Shown piece after piece: positions 15,600-23,876 of a DNA stretch of 28,106 bases. Made by a program: the position numbers and the translations under genes. A model generated the notes under the pieces. That model did no database searches. It worked only from the letters and a program-made list of their open reading frames with translations, and was not told the DNA's origin. Position 1 is the first letter of the stretch; each line of letters opens with the position of its first letter. The DNA comes from JACRAO01 sp964490895 (lineage in GTDB: Bacteria > Bdellovibrionota > UBA1018), in contig CAZBEI010000086.1 in assembly GCA_964490895.1 (NCBI GenBank), forward strand, positions 1-28,106, in the 5' to 3' direction.

Positions 15600-18092
15600 A
15601 TGACTCCTAAGAACACAAAAAATAAAATAAATTGGTTTTTTAAAACATTATTTTTTTTAACATTGCTGAGCACGATCTTCATTACTTTTTTAGGCGGCGG
15701 AGTCTACTGGTATTTTTCTAAAGACTTACCAGAAATCATTACCACGGCGGATTACCATCCCCTTGGAGTCACCCAAATTGTTTTAGTCGGAGGCGAGAAA
15801 GAAGTGATTATAGGGGAGCTTTTTAAAGAAAAAAGATATCTCATCCCCTTCAATAAAATACCAGAAAAGGTGATTAAGGCTTTTATCTCCGCAGAAGACG
15901 ATCAATTTTTTCAGCACCAAGGAATTAATTTAGCTTCTATCTTGAGAGCGGCCATAGCCAATTTTAAGGCAGGGCATGTGGTGCAGGGTGGAAGCACGAT
16001 TACGCAGCAGGTGGTAAAATCATTGCTTCTCACATCAGAAAAAAAGTTTGATAGAAAAATCAAAGAAATGATCCTGGCGGCGCGATTGGAAGGAAATTTA
16101 ACCAAAGAGCAGATTTTATATTTATATTTAAATCAAATTTACTTAGGACATGGAGCCTATGGTATTCAGGCCGCGAGTCGAGTGTACTATAATAAAGACA
16201 TTTCTGAACTGGGTTTGGGAGAGATGGCACTTTTAGCAGGTCTTTTGCAGGCCCCGGGTAAGTACAGCCCGATTTTAAACCCAAAACGAGCTAAAGAGAG
16301 ACAAAACTATGTTTTAAGAAGAATGTATGAAAATAAATTTATTTCTCAAGCAGAAATGTTGGAAGCTTCTGCCCTTCCTCTAAGGGTATTTATCGACCAA
16401 GACGTCAATTTTAAAATAGCACCCCATTGGGTGGAATATCTGAGGCGGTATTTGTTGGAAAAGTATGGAGAAAAAACAACCTACGAAGAAGGCCTGAGAG
16501 TTCTGATCCCCTCGCGAGTGGAAACCTGTCTCTCTTCTCAAAAAGCGCTGAGAGAGGGACTTCGGGCTTTAGATAAAAGGGTCGGTTGGAGAGGTCCTCT
16601 TAAAACCTACAAAGCATTGCCGGAAATTGAAAAAGCCCTCCGAGAGCAAAGGGTGCAGATGATCGAGAAAAAACTTGGGTTTAGAGTTTTGTTACCAGAT
16701 GGTCACATGGATTCTGTAGAGGCTCTCAAAATCCAGGGGCTTAAGTCAGATCGTGAGCTTTTAGAGAAAGACGAAATTTACCAAGCCGTTGTCACAAGCA
16801 CAGAGGACTCTGGAAATAAAATCGGAGTCATGATGGGGGCCATCAAGGCAGAACTGTCACCAGACTGGAAAAGTTGGGCTAAGAAAGCGATTTTAAAAAG
16901 AGGAGACCTCCTTTGGGTTCGAGTGCAAACTATTTCGGAACATAAAATTTTAGTGTCTTTAGAACAAGAACCCCAAGCTCAAGGAGCTCTTTTCTCGCTG
17001 GAGGCTAAAACAGGATACGTTGTAGCGATGGAAGGGGGCTACGATTTTGAACAATCAGAATTCAATCGAGCCACACAAGCTCTGAGACAACCGGGGTCTG
17101 CTTTTAAGCCTGTGATTTATTCTGCAGCGCTAGAGAAGGGATTTACTCCAACAACAGTGATTGTAGATTCTCCCATTGTCTATAATAATGAGGAAGCAGG
17201 CAAATGGAAGCCTGATAATTTTGAAGAAAAATTTTATGGAGACACCCTCTTTCGACAAGCCCTTATTAAATCTAGAAATGTCCCTACGATTAAAATTGTT
17301 CAATCCATCACGGTTCCTTTTTTAATTGAATTTGCAAAGAGAATTGGATTTAATTCTCAATTTCCTCTGGACCTTTCGATTTCTCTAGGAAGCGTTGGGG
17401 TTTCTCTCGTTGATTTGACAAGAGTTTACGCCATTTTTCCAAGACTTGGGCGAAAGCTAACGCCGTTATTTTTTTCAAAAATTTTAGATCAAAACGGGAA
17501 AATTTTAGAGGAGTCAAAGCCCTCCGTATTGCCAACAGAAATAAAAATTCCATCTCCAGTGGCTTCGCCCAGCGTGCTTCCCACGTACCCCCCTTTGGAC
17601 GATCAGGACCAGGTCATGGATCCCAGGTTTGCCTATGTGATGACCCACCTGATGAACGAAGTAATTGAGTTTGGAACAGGGCATCAGGCAAAGATGTTGG
17701 GACGCATTGCGGCAGGAAAAACTGGGACCACAAGTGAGTTTGTGGATGCCTGGTTTATGGGCTTTACTCCCGATATTGTGACAGGGACATGGGTGGGATT
17801 TGACAGCCAAAAAACATTAGGTCATCAAGAAACTGGGGCAAAAGCGGCGCTCCCGATTTGGTTAAGTTTTATGAAAGAAGCAGTAAAAAATTATCATGAC
17901 TCGGATTTTACGATTCCACCAGGGGTCGTTTTTGCCACAATCAACCCCACCACAGGTAAGAGGGTTCCACCGGATTCTATTAACGCCACCAAAGAGGCTT
18001 TTGTAGAGGGAGCGGAGCCTAAGGAAGAAGACTCTCAAAATGGGGTAAGCCCTCAATCTCAAAGTAAATTTTTTAAAGAAGATATGGATTAA
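15600..18092 (+). CDS. mrcA: Class A penicillin-binding protein (PBP1A family)
   Basis: This bifunctional enzyme polymerises lipid II and cross-links peptides in the periplasm. The 830-residue protein has one membrane anchor near residues 13-38. The glycosyltransferase domain shows SAEDDQFFQHQGI (catalytic Glu99), GGSTITQQ, KIKEMILAARLE and QILYLYLNQIYLGHGAYGI. The transpeptidase domain shows SAFK with nucleophile Ser500, SRN in the following part and KTG at 707-709. An OB-like insert lies between. The C-terminal tail is rich in Glu, Ser and Lys. It follows the patatin-like gene by four bases and precedes the TonB-like gene by 29 bases. Confidence 0.95.
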   Translation: MTPKNTKNKINWFFKTLFFLTLLSTIFITFLGGGVYWYFSKDLPEIITTADYHPLGVTQIVLVGGEKEVIIGELFKEKRYLIPFNKIPEKVIKAFISAEDDQFFQHQGINLASILRAAIANFKAGHVVQGGSTITQQVVKSLLLTSEKKFDRKIKEMILAARLEGNLTKEQILYLYLNQIYLGHGAYGIQAASRVYYNKDISELGLGEMALLAGLLQAPGKYSPILNPKRAKERQNYVLRRMYENKFISQAEMLEASALPLRVFIDQDVNFKIAPHWVEYLRRYLLEKYGEKTTYEEGLRVLIPSRVETCLSSQKALREGLRALDKRVGWRGPLKTYKALPEIEKALREQRVQMIEKKLGFRVLLPDGHMDSVEALKIQGLKSDRELLEKDEIYQAVVTSTEDSGNKIGVMMGAIKAELSPDWKSWAKKAILKRGDLLWVRVQTISEHKILVSLEQEPQAQGALFSLEAKTGYVVAMEGGYDFEQSEFNRATQALRQPGSAFKPVIYSAALEKGFTPTTVIVDSPIVYNNEEAGKWKPDNFEEKFYGDTLFRQALIKSRNVPTIKIVQSITVPFLIEFAKRIGFNSQFPLDLSISLGSVGVSLVDLTRVYAIFPRLGRKLTPLFFSKILDQNGKILEESKPSVLPTEIKIPSPVASPSVLPTYPPLDDQDQVMDPRFAYVMTHLMNEVIEFGTGHQAKMLGRIAAGKTGTTSEFVDAWFMGFTPDIVTGTWVGFDSQKTLGHQETGAKAALPIWLSFMKEAVKNYHDSDFTIPPGVVFATINPTTGKRVPPDSINATKEAFVEGAEPKEEDSQNGVSPQSQSKFFKEDMD

Positions 18093-18107
18093 TTCCGATG
18101 CAGTCAT

Positions 18108-18114
18108 GAGGAGG
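18108..18114 (+). promoter_or_regulatory. Ribosome binding site that fixes the TTG start of the TonB-like gene
   Basis: GAGGAGG lies seven bases before the TTG at 18122 and is one of the strongest Shine-Dalgarno matches in the window. No ATG or GTG in this frame is better placed. Confidence 0.75.
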
Positions 18115-18121
18115 GCTGCTC

Positions 18122-18919
18122 TTGAGTCGATCTCTATCGTACTCGTTTATTTTACATTTGTTTTTTTTGTTGGCGGTTTGTATTTTGCTCCACAGACAGA
18201 CTGTGCAAAATTTCGAAAATAAAACCGTCTTGATTGAGCTCGAGCCTGCTCCCATTTCAGAGAGAACAAAACGCATTGTTCAAACCCTCAAAACACAAAA
18301 GCTTGATCAAGCTCCAAATGACGCTTTTTTAGGGGCCCAAAATCAAAAAATGGATCGAGAGACCGTGAGTGTGAATCAAAAGGTCAATTCGGGTGGTAAA
18401 AAGGCAGCTCAAAAAAACCAGGGACATGAACTTCAAAAATTAGGACTGCCCCTTTTGCCAAATCAGTTGAAGGTAAAAAATACGCTAGAGTCTATTGAAC
18501 GTTTGGGTGAGGAGTGGAACAGACAGGAAACTCCTCAGGATTATATTAAGGGCATTAAAGAGTCCGACCGCACCGCACTCAGCACAAAAGAGTATGTATT
18601 TTATGGCTATTTTCAGAGAATTAGGCAACGGTTGGATTTAGCTTGGGGCGGGGCGCTTCGAGAAAAATTGCTCAAGCTCTATAGAAGTGGAAGGCAACTT
18701 TCCTCAGATATGGATCACATCACGAGGCTTGTGGTGGTTTTAAATCAAAATGGAGAAGTCGTCAGGGTTCAGGTGGTAGAGGAGTCTGGAGTGCACGACT
18801 TAGATGATGCTGCAATTAAGGCTTTTAATCAGGCCGGGCCGTTTCCGAACCCCCCCAGAGGGCTGGTGGATAAGAACGGATTGATTCAAATTCGCTGGGA
18901 TTTTATTTTGAAGACGTAG
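18122..18919 (+). CDS. TonB-family periplasmic protein, TTG start
   Basis: The 265-residue protein has an N-terminal membrane segment (YSFILHLFFLLAVCILLHR), a charged linker of about 130 residues rich in Gln and Lys, and a TonB-type C-terminal domain: YFQRIRQRLDLAW, RLVVVLNQNGEVVRVQVVEE, SGVHDLDDAAIKAFNQAGPF, PNPPRG and IQIRWDF. TonB proteins pass energy from the inner membrane to outer membrane transporters, but TonB-domain proteins can have other envelope roles. The TTG at 18122 is favoured by GAGGAGG (18108-18114) seven bases upstream. No exbB or exbD is in the window. Its place after the PBP gene suggests an envelope function. Confidence 0.85.
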   Translation: MSRSLSYSFILHLFFLLAVCILLHRQTVQNFENKTVLIELEPAPISERTKRIVQTLKTQKLDQAPNDAFLGAQNQKMDRETVSVNQKVNSGGKKAAQKNQGHELQKLGLPLLPNQLKVKNTLESIERLGEEWNRQETPQDYIKGIKESDRTALSTKEYVFYGYFQRIRQRLDLAWGGALREKLLKLYRSGRQLSSDMDHITRLVVVLNQNGEVVRVQVVEESGVHDLDDAAIKAFNQAGPFPNPPRGLVDKNGLIQIRWDFILKT

Positions 18920-18942
18920 GCGATCTAAGCTATGTTGACCCA

Positions 18943-21777
18943 ATGGAATATACCCTGAGCCCCTTTGTTTTTAGGCATATTGGACCCGATATTGGGCAGA
19001 TTTCTGAAATGCTCGCCACATTAAATTTACAATCTTTAGAAGAGCTCATCCTAAAAACAGTTCCAGAAAAAATAAAAATAAAAACACCTCTTTCCGCAGA
19101 AATCTTAGGCCACGGCCAAACAGAGCTCGAAGCTCTGGAGGCACTGAGAGAGATTATTTCTAAAAATAAAGTTTTTAAATCTTACATCGGCATGGGTTAT
19201 TCGGATTGCACCACCCCCAGTGTGATTCAGCGAGGGATTTTAGAAAATCCAGGATGGTATACTCAATATACGCCATATCAGGCCGAGATTTCGCAAGGTC
19301 GCTTGGAGGCCCTCCTCAATTTTCAGACAATGATCATGGATTTGACTGGACTTGAGATTGCCAATGCTTCGCTTTTAGACGAAGCCACAGCCACGGCCGA
19401 AGCCGTGCTTATGGCTTATGCGGTTTTAGGAAAACCGGAGCACCACGCAGTTTTTGTCTCAGAGGGGTGCCATCCACAAAATATCGAAGTGGTAAAAACA
19501 AGGGCGAAAGCTTTAGGTATTGAAGTCCTCGTGGGCAATCATGAAACTTTTGATTTTTCTAAAAAAATAGTTGCCACAGTATTACAGTTTCCCACTACGG
19601 AGGGCACTGTTTATGATTATTCTTCTTTTATAGAAAAAGTACATGCACAAAATGGACTGGTGATTGTAGCTGCTGACTTATTGAGTTTAGCAATATTTAC
19701 CCCCCCCGGAGAATGGGGAGCCGATATTGCTGTCGGGAATTCTCAGCGCTTTGGCGTGCCCTTGGGGTATGGGGGGCCACACGCTGCTTTTATGGCCACC
19801 AAAGATATTTATAAAAGACTTATGCCTGGGAGAATTGTCGGTGTTTCGAAAGACACCGAGGGTCGTCCGGCCATTCGACTTGCGCTTCAGACCCGAGAGC
19901 AACACATCCGTCGAGAAAAGGCGACCAGTAATATTTGTACCGCTCAAGTCTTATTAGCTGTGATGGCCAGTCAGTATGCCGTTTATCACGGACCGCATGG
20001 GATCAAAAAAATAGCAGAACAGATTTTAAAACTGACAAAAGTTCTGGCATTGGGTTTAGAAAATTTAGGCTACAAGTTAAAAGCAGGATCTTTTTTTGAC
20101 ACCCTCAAAGTTTTTGTTGGAAAAGAAAAGGGTGTGCAGATTTTAGATTTAGCGCAAAAGGAAAAAATAAACTTTAGACTTTATGATAACGAAAATATTG
20201 GGATCTCTTTGGATGAGACCACGGGTATACAAGATGTAGAGAAAATTCTAAAGATTTTTCATTTTGGAAAAGATTTAAAATTTTCAACTCAATTCAGCTT
20301 TGACGAACTCAAAGCTGGTGGTGAGCAGAAAATTTTAAGAAAAACGCCCTATCTAACCCACTCTGTATTTAATCGCTATCACTCAGAAACTGAGATGCTC
20401 CGGTACATGAACCGGTTGCAATCTAAAGACCTCTCTTTGACGACATCGATGATTCCGCTTGGTTCTTGTACAATGAAACTCAATGCGGCAACGGAGATGT
20501 TTCCTGTGACTTGGCGCAAGATCAGTCGACTCCATCCCTTTGCACCTTTAGAGCAAACGCAAGGATATCAGGAGATGTTTAGGCGGTTGGAATCCATGAT
20601 TGCAGAAATGACTGGATTTCGGGCGGTTTCACTTCAGCCCAATGCAGGATCGCAGGGCGAATACGCGGGACTTTTGGCGATTAAAAAATTTCACCAAAGC
20701 AAAGGAGAAGGCCATCGAGATTTGTGTCTTATACCACAATCTGCTCACGGCACAAACCCCGCAAGTGCGACCATGGCTGGATTTAGAGTGGAGGTTGTTC
20801 AGTGTGATGGGGATGGAAATGTGGATTTGGAGGATTTAGAAAAAAAGGCGAGAGAAAATGCCCAAAACTTAGCGGCATTGATGGTGACTTATCCTTCTAC
20901 GCATGGTGTTTTCGAGGAGGGGATCACAGAGATTTGTAAAATCGTACACGAGTACGGTGGGCAAGTGTACATGGATGGAGCCAACCTCAATGCTCAAGTG
21001 GGACTTTGTCGTCCTGCTGAGATGGGAGCGGATGTTTGTCATCTCAATTTACATAAAACATTTTGTATTCCACACGGAGGCGGCGGACCTGGGATGGGGC
21101 CTATTGCGGTTCAGGCGCACTTGGCTTCTTTTTTGCCCGGAAGAGAACACTCTGTGGGGACGATTTCTGCAGCCCCTTGGGGAAGTGCAAGTATATTACC
21201 TATTTCCTATTTATATATAATGATGATGGGTTGTGAGGGTTTAAAGTTGGCCACACAAGTTGCCATTTTAAGCGCCAATTACATCGCAAAGAAATTAGAG
21301 CCTTATTATCGTGTATTGTACAAAGGAAAAAAAGGCTTTGTGGCCCACGAGTGTATTTTAGATCTAAGACCCCTTAAGGTCAGTTCTGGAGTCGAAGTCG
21401 AAGATGTCGCCAAACGACTCATGGATTATGGCTTTCACGCGCCTACGGTTTCTTTTCCGGTGCCCGGTACAATGATGGTTGAGCCCACAGAGAGTGAAAG
21501 TAAAACTGAGCTCGATCGATTTTGCAGTGCAATGATCCTCATTCGAAAAGAAATCGAAGAGATCGAAAAAGGTTTGATGGATCGACAAAATAACTTACTC
21601 AAAAATGCACCCCACACAGCGGCCCAGGTAACTCAAACCCAGTGGACTCGGCCTTACTCTCGGGAGCGAGCAGCGTTTCCGGTCGAAAAATTGCGCGAAC
21701 ACAAATATTGGCCACCCGTCTCTCGCATCGATGCGGTCTATGGGGAACGCAATTTTTGTGGTTCATGTCAGTCGTAG
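18943..21777 (+). CDS. gcvP: Glycine dehydrogenase (decarboxylating), P protein, single-chain form
   Basis: The P protein decarboxylates glycine with PLP and transfers the aminomethyl group to lipoylated GcvH. The 944-residue product is the fused form carrying both halves, as in E. coli. The N-terminal half begins with FVFRHIGPD and has YTPYQAEISQGRLEALLNFQ. The C-terminal half has MIPLGSCTMKLNAATEM, SLQPNAGSQGEYAGLL, QSAHGTNPASATMAGF and the PLP lysine in HLNLHKTFCIPHGGGGPGMG (Lys705). The gene starts 23 bases after the TonB-like gene, without a clear ribosome site. gcvH and gcvT lie about 2 and 4 kb downstream. Confidence 0.97.
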   Translation: MEYTLSPFVFRHIGPDIGQISEMLATLNLQSLEELILKTVPEKIKIKTPLSAEILGHGQTELEALEALREIISKNKVFKSYIGMGYSDCTTPSVIQRGILENPGWYTQYTPYQAEISQGRLEALLNFQTMIMDLTGLEIANASLLDEATATAEAVLMAYAVLGKPEHHAVFVSEGCHPQNIEVVKTRAKALGIEVLVGNHETFDFSKKIVATVLQFPTTEGTVYDYSSFIEKVHAQNGLVIVAADLLSLAIFTPPGEWGADIAVGNSQRFGVPLGYGGPHAAFMATKDIYKRLMPGRIVGVSKDTEGRPAIRLALQTREQHIRREKATSNICTAQVLLAVMASQYAVYHGPHGIKKIAEQILKLTKVLALGLENLGYKLKAGSFFDTLKVFVGKEKGVQILDLAQKEKINFRLYDNENIGISLDETTGIQDVEKILKIFHFGKDLKFSTQFSFDELKAGGEQKILRKTPYLTHSVFNRYHSETEMLRYMNRLQSKDLSLTTSMIPLGSCTMKLNAATEMFPVTWRKISRLHPFAPLEQTQGYQEMFRRLESMIAEMTGFRAVSLQPNAGSQGEYAGLLAIKKFHQSKGEGHRDLCLIPQSAHGTNPASATMAGFRVEVVQCDGDGNVDLEDLEKKARENAQNLAALMVTYPSTHGVFEEGITEICKIVHEYGGQVYMDGANLNAQVGLCRPAEMGADVCHLNLHKTFCIPHGGGGPGMGPIAVQAHLASFLPGREHSVGTISAAPWGSASILPISYLYIMMMGCEGLKLATQVAILSANYIAKKLEPYYRVLYKGKKGFVAHECILDLRPLKVSSGVEVEDVAKRLMDYGFHAPTVSFPVPGTMMVEPTESESKTELDRFCSAMILIRKEIEEIEKGLMDRQNNLLKNAPHTAAQVTQTQWTRPYSRERAAFPVEKLREHKYWPPVSRIDAVYGERNFCGSCQS

Positions 21778-21800
21778 TTCTGAAATTTGAGCATGATGTA

Positions 21801-21898
21801 TTAATGTGTTAATTCGTAGGCTTATCTAAGCGTTCATTAATGTTGACAAAAAAAATCAGTCAGGTATTTATTGGTACAATTAATGCTATGCGCATTAA
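21801..21898 (+). promoter_or_regulatory. Promoter region with inverted TTAATG/CATTAA repeats
   Basis: The gap after gcvP holds TTGACA at 21843-21848 with TATTTA at 21865-21870 (16-bp spacing), and a separate extended -10 (TGGTACAAT, 21872-21880). Around these are TTAATG at 21801-21806, the palindrome CATTAATG at 21835-21842, and TTAATG (21880-21885) facing CATTAA (21893-21898). The repeats could be regulator sites. Downstream is the small secreted-protein gene with GAGG before its ATG. Confidence 0.45.
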
Positions 21899-21917
21899 GT
21901 TAAAGTGAGGTTTTTTT

Positions 21918-22199
21918 ATGAGGCATGCTCTACTTTTCGTTTCTATTGCAGCGAGTCCGTTTGCACTTGCAGACATCAACTATCCACTCAATACGTCGGC
22001 AGGTGTTAAGGTCACAGAGATCGCCTGTGACGAGGGGGTCACCATTAATGATGGCTCAATCAAAGAAAAACTTGCAGCAGGAAAAATCCCTGTTGCAGTC
22101 AAAGGCCAAAAGTTCGTCCAGTTTTCTTCTGCAACTGATTTGGATCCCTTCCTGCGATTGCACATGCGGATAATATCAAAGATAAGGAAACTGATTTGA
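21918..22199 (+). CDS. Small secreted protein, 3' end replaced by DUF4143 DNA
   Basis: The 93-residue reading frame starts with a signal peptide (MRHALLFVSIAASPFALA) and continues as a short periplasmic-type domain (DINYPLNTSAGVKVTEIACD and so on) up to about SSATDLDPF. From about position 22139 the DNA is recognisably DUF4143 sequence in another frame, so the last 18-20 residues are a by-product of that fusion. I do not recognise the domain. GAGG seven bases before the ATG and the upstream promoter suggest that the gene was once a normal exported protein. It is probably truncated. Confidence 0.55.
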   Translation: MRHALLFVSIAASPFALADINYPLNTSAGVKVTEIACDEGVTINDGSIKEKLAAGKIPVAVKGQKFVQFSSATDLDPFLRLHMRIISKIRKLI

Positions 22200-22858
22200 A
22201 GTCTTATGTGGAGGCTTATTTAGAAGAGGAAATTCGCGCTGAAGCTTTAGTGAAAAACGTAGGACACTTTTATCGATTTTTAGAGCTTGCTGGAATTGAA
22301 TCTGGGAATCACATTAGCTTTAGAAATATTTCTCAGGAAATTGGAATCAGTCACACAACCATTTCTTCTTATTTTGAAATTCTCGAGGATTGCCTCATCG
22401 CAGAAAGAATTGACCCTATTGTCAAAAGTGAGACCAGAAAAAAATTGATTAAATCCAGCCGGTATTTAATCTTTGACTTAGGGGTTAGGAGAATATGTGC
22501 CAATGAAGGCTTTCACTTAAATACACGAAGAAAAGGAGAGCTTTTTGAGCAATACATTGGCTTAGAATTGATCAGGTATGGGAGATTGTCTTCGAAGGGC
22601 ATCACGTTAAACTTTTGGAGAGACGCAGATGGGCCAGAAGTAGATTGGGTGCTTAATCGAGAAAATGAATATATTCCAATGGAAGTCAAGTGGACTTCCC
22701 ACCCCATCCCTTCTGATGCAAAGTATTTAGAACTTTTTTTAGATGAATATAAAAATTCAAAACATGGCTATATCGTTTGTCAGACACCAAGGGCCTTCAA
22801 AGTTTCTAAACGTGTTACTGCGTTACCTTGGCAGGAAATTGAGAGTTTGGTAAAATAA
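22139..22858 (+). pseudogene. DUF4143 gene remnant lacking the ATPase domain (copy B)
   Basis: From 22139 the frame reads FGSLPAIAHAD and continues into SYVEAYLEEEIRAEALVKN, which matches copy A (YGSLPKIAL... SYVTTYLKEEIQAEALVRH). All sequence N-terminal to GSLP, including Walker A and B, is missing; a stop at 22136-22138 closes the frame. The first usable start is TTG at 22196, giving 220 residues. The winged-helix part (IGISHTTISSYFEILEDCLI) and the nuclease-like core (PEVDWVL ... IPMEVKW) are intact, with the Glu-Asp and Glu-Lys residues kept. Without the ATPase this is most likely a broken gene joined by deletion to the secreted-protein gene, though a stand-alone product from 22196 cannot be excluded. 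Confidence 0.8.
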
Positions 22859-22885
22859 AAAAACAGAGTTTTTTACAGAATTTTT

Positions 22886-22925
22886 GTGACTATTCAGCCT
22901 CATTCTGCAGGCTCGGTGTAAAAAC
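22886..22925 (-). repeat. Left 40-bp inverted repeat
   Basis: Read on the minus strand it begins GTTTTTACACCGAGCCTG and ends AGTCAC. Within it AGCCT and AGGCT form a 5-bp stem around an 8-base loop, a REP-like small hairpin. It begins right at the stop codon of the transposase gene (shared base 22925). Confidence 0.75.
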
Positions 22926-23503
22926 TACGGCGGCCACTCAGGGGTGGGCCAGTTATTTTGAAATAAAATATAAAGAAACTCTTGGATGTTTTTCTGGAAG
23001 TATTTTTTGATCCCGGCTAGATCTCTCCCCCACTCCACAATTCGAGACCAAGTCAAATAATCCCAAAAGCGTTTTAGAGCAGGCTGTCCCTTCTTTGCTC
23101 CTGTCATGAGTCTTGCGATCAGGCCTGCAACTTCGCGCAAAAAGCGTCTAAGGGCAAGGCGAGCTGGAAAAATGCGCCTTGATTTTGTTTGGATCAAAAA
23201 ATGCAAGTGATTCCCAACGCACACAAACTCTCTCAGTATAATGCCGTGACGTTTTGCCGCACGAAACACAATCATCCGTATGATACGTGAGCGTGAGGGA
23301 TGCAGCATGGATCCCTTTCCCACTGCTAAACTCGATCGCATCGTAATGTGTAGTTGTTTAGCGGGGTCAAACGGGCGCGCTTCTTTTCTTTTGCGTGTTT
23401 TAGCGTGCGCCTCTCCACCGTGTTCTTTTGCATGTTCTCCACCATGGTCTTTTCTCTGCTTCTTAAAGAAAGGAAAATGCATCTGTTTTTCTTTTTTTTT
23501 CAT
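22925..23503 (-). CDS. Y1 (HUH) transposase of the REP-associated type
   Basis: These single-strand DNA enzymes nick and rejoin with one tyrosine and a His-hydrophobic-His metal site. The 192-residue protein shows KQLHITMRSSLA (about residues 49-60), the HUH motif in VGNHLHFLIQT (His99 and His101), a helical middle (LREVAGLIARLMTGAKKGQP) and WDYLTWSRIVEWGRDLAGIK with the likely nucleophile Tyr168 in KKYFQKN. The first 45 residues are Lys/Glu/His-rich and not conserved in type. The ATG at 23503 is followed by a run of nine A; Met8 is another possible start. Flanking inverted repeats support a REP-associated role rather than a classic insertion sequence. Confidence 0.82.
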   Translation of the reverse strand: MKKKEKQMHFPFFKKQRKDHGGEHAKEHGGEAHAKTRKRKEARPFDPAKQLHITMRSSLAVGKGSMLHPSRSRIIRMIVFRAAKRHGIILREFVCVGNHLHFLIQTKSRRIFPARLALRRFLREVAGLIARLMTGAKKGQPALKRFWDYLTWSRIVEWGRDLAGIKKYFQKNIQEFLYILFQNNWPTPEWPP

Positions 23504-23610
23504 TCGAACATCCTGGTTGTGTTGTATAGGATAAGGGCAATGTTATTTCAACAATTTTTTTTATCAGATATTGAATTATTTTATTTTAAAAACACGGTAA
23601 TTTTTCATTT

Positions 23611-23640
23611 TGTAAACTTTTGCAAACATTTGTAAACTTT
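23611..23640. repeat. Three phased 10-bp AT-rich repeats
   Basis: TGTAAACTTT, TGCAAACATT and TGTAAACTTT lie head to tail with an exact 10-bp period. This places the same face of the helix toward a binding protein. It lies upstream of the transposase start. Confidence 0.5.
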
Positions 23641-23710
23641 TTCCCAGCTTTTCATGCTACGCGAACACTCACGCACTTGTAAGGCCTGAAAATCTCTTTT
23701 TTATAAGTCC

Positions 23711-23730
23711 ACCCCGGCGGCCACCGGGGT
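23711..23730. repeat. GC-rich hairpin beside the right inverted repeat
   Basis: ACCCCGG at 23711-23717 and CCGGGGT at 23724-23730 form a perfect 7-bp stem with a six-base loop. No U-tract follows on either strand. A related CGGCGGCCAC string occurs beside the left repeat (22928-22937), so it may belong to the transposase-associated repeat structure. Confidence 0.45.
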
Positions 23731-23763
23731 CTATAGCTTAGAATGAAGTGGCCAAGGGACTCC

Positions 23764-23803
23764 GTTTTTACACCGAGCCTGAAGAATGAGGCTGAACAGT
23801 CAC
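23764..23803 (+). repeat. Right 40-bp inverted repeat
   Basis: On the plus strand this copy begins GTTTTTACACCGAGCCTG and ends AGTCAC, the inverse of 22886-22925 with two differences. AGCCT/AGGCT again forms a small stem. It lies about 70 bases upstream of gcvH. Confidence 0.75.
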
Positions 23804-23876
23804 GATTTTTTCTGGGCGAGCTAAAAACTTAATAAACCTATAGTTTTTTGAAAAAAACTGGGTTAAAGCTCATCTC

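Larger units (their letters stand above)
22886..23803. mobile_element. REP-associated type Y1 transposase unit bounded by 40-bp inverted repeats
   Basis: A minus-strand Y1/HUH transposase gene is enclosed by two inverted 40-bp copies (22886-22925 and 23764-23803) with two mismatches. The whole unit is about 0.9 kb. Ordinary IS200/IS605 elements do not have terminal inverted repeats, but REP-associated transposase genes (RAYT) are known to lie between inverted REP copies. The unit separates gcvP from gcvH. No target duplication could be identified with confidence. Confidence 0.6.
23504..23876. other. Gene-free stretch between the transposase and gcvH
   Basis: No reading frame here looks real. 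The stretch is AT-rich at its left end and holds three 10-bp phased repeats (23611-23640), a GC-rich hairpin (23711-23730) and the right inverted repeat (23764-23803). The last 70 bases should contain the gcvH promoter; CCTATAGTTTTTTG near 23838-23851 may be part of it, but no -35/-10 pair is convincing. Confidence 0.5.

Noticed and set aside
22886..23803. Classic IS element with terminal inverted repeats
   Set aside because: The transposase is of the Y1/HUH type, which does not use terminal inverted repeats; a REP-associated arrangement fits better.
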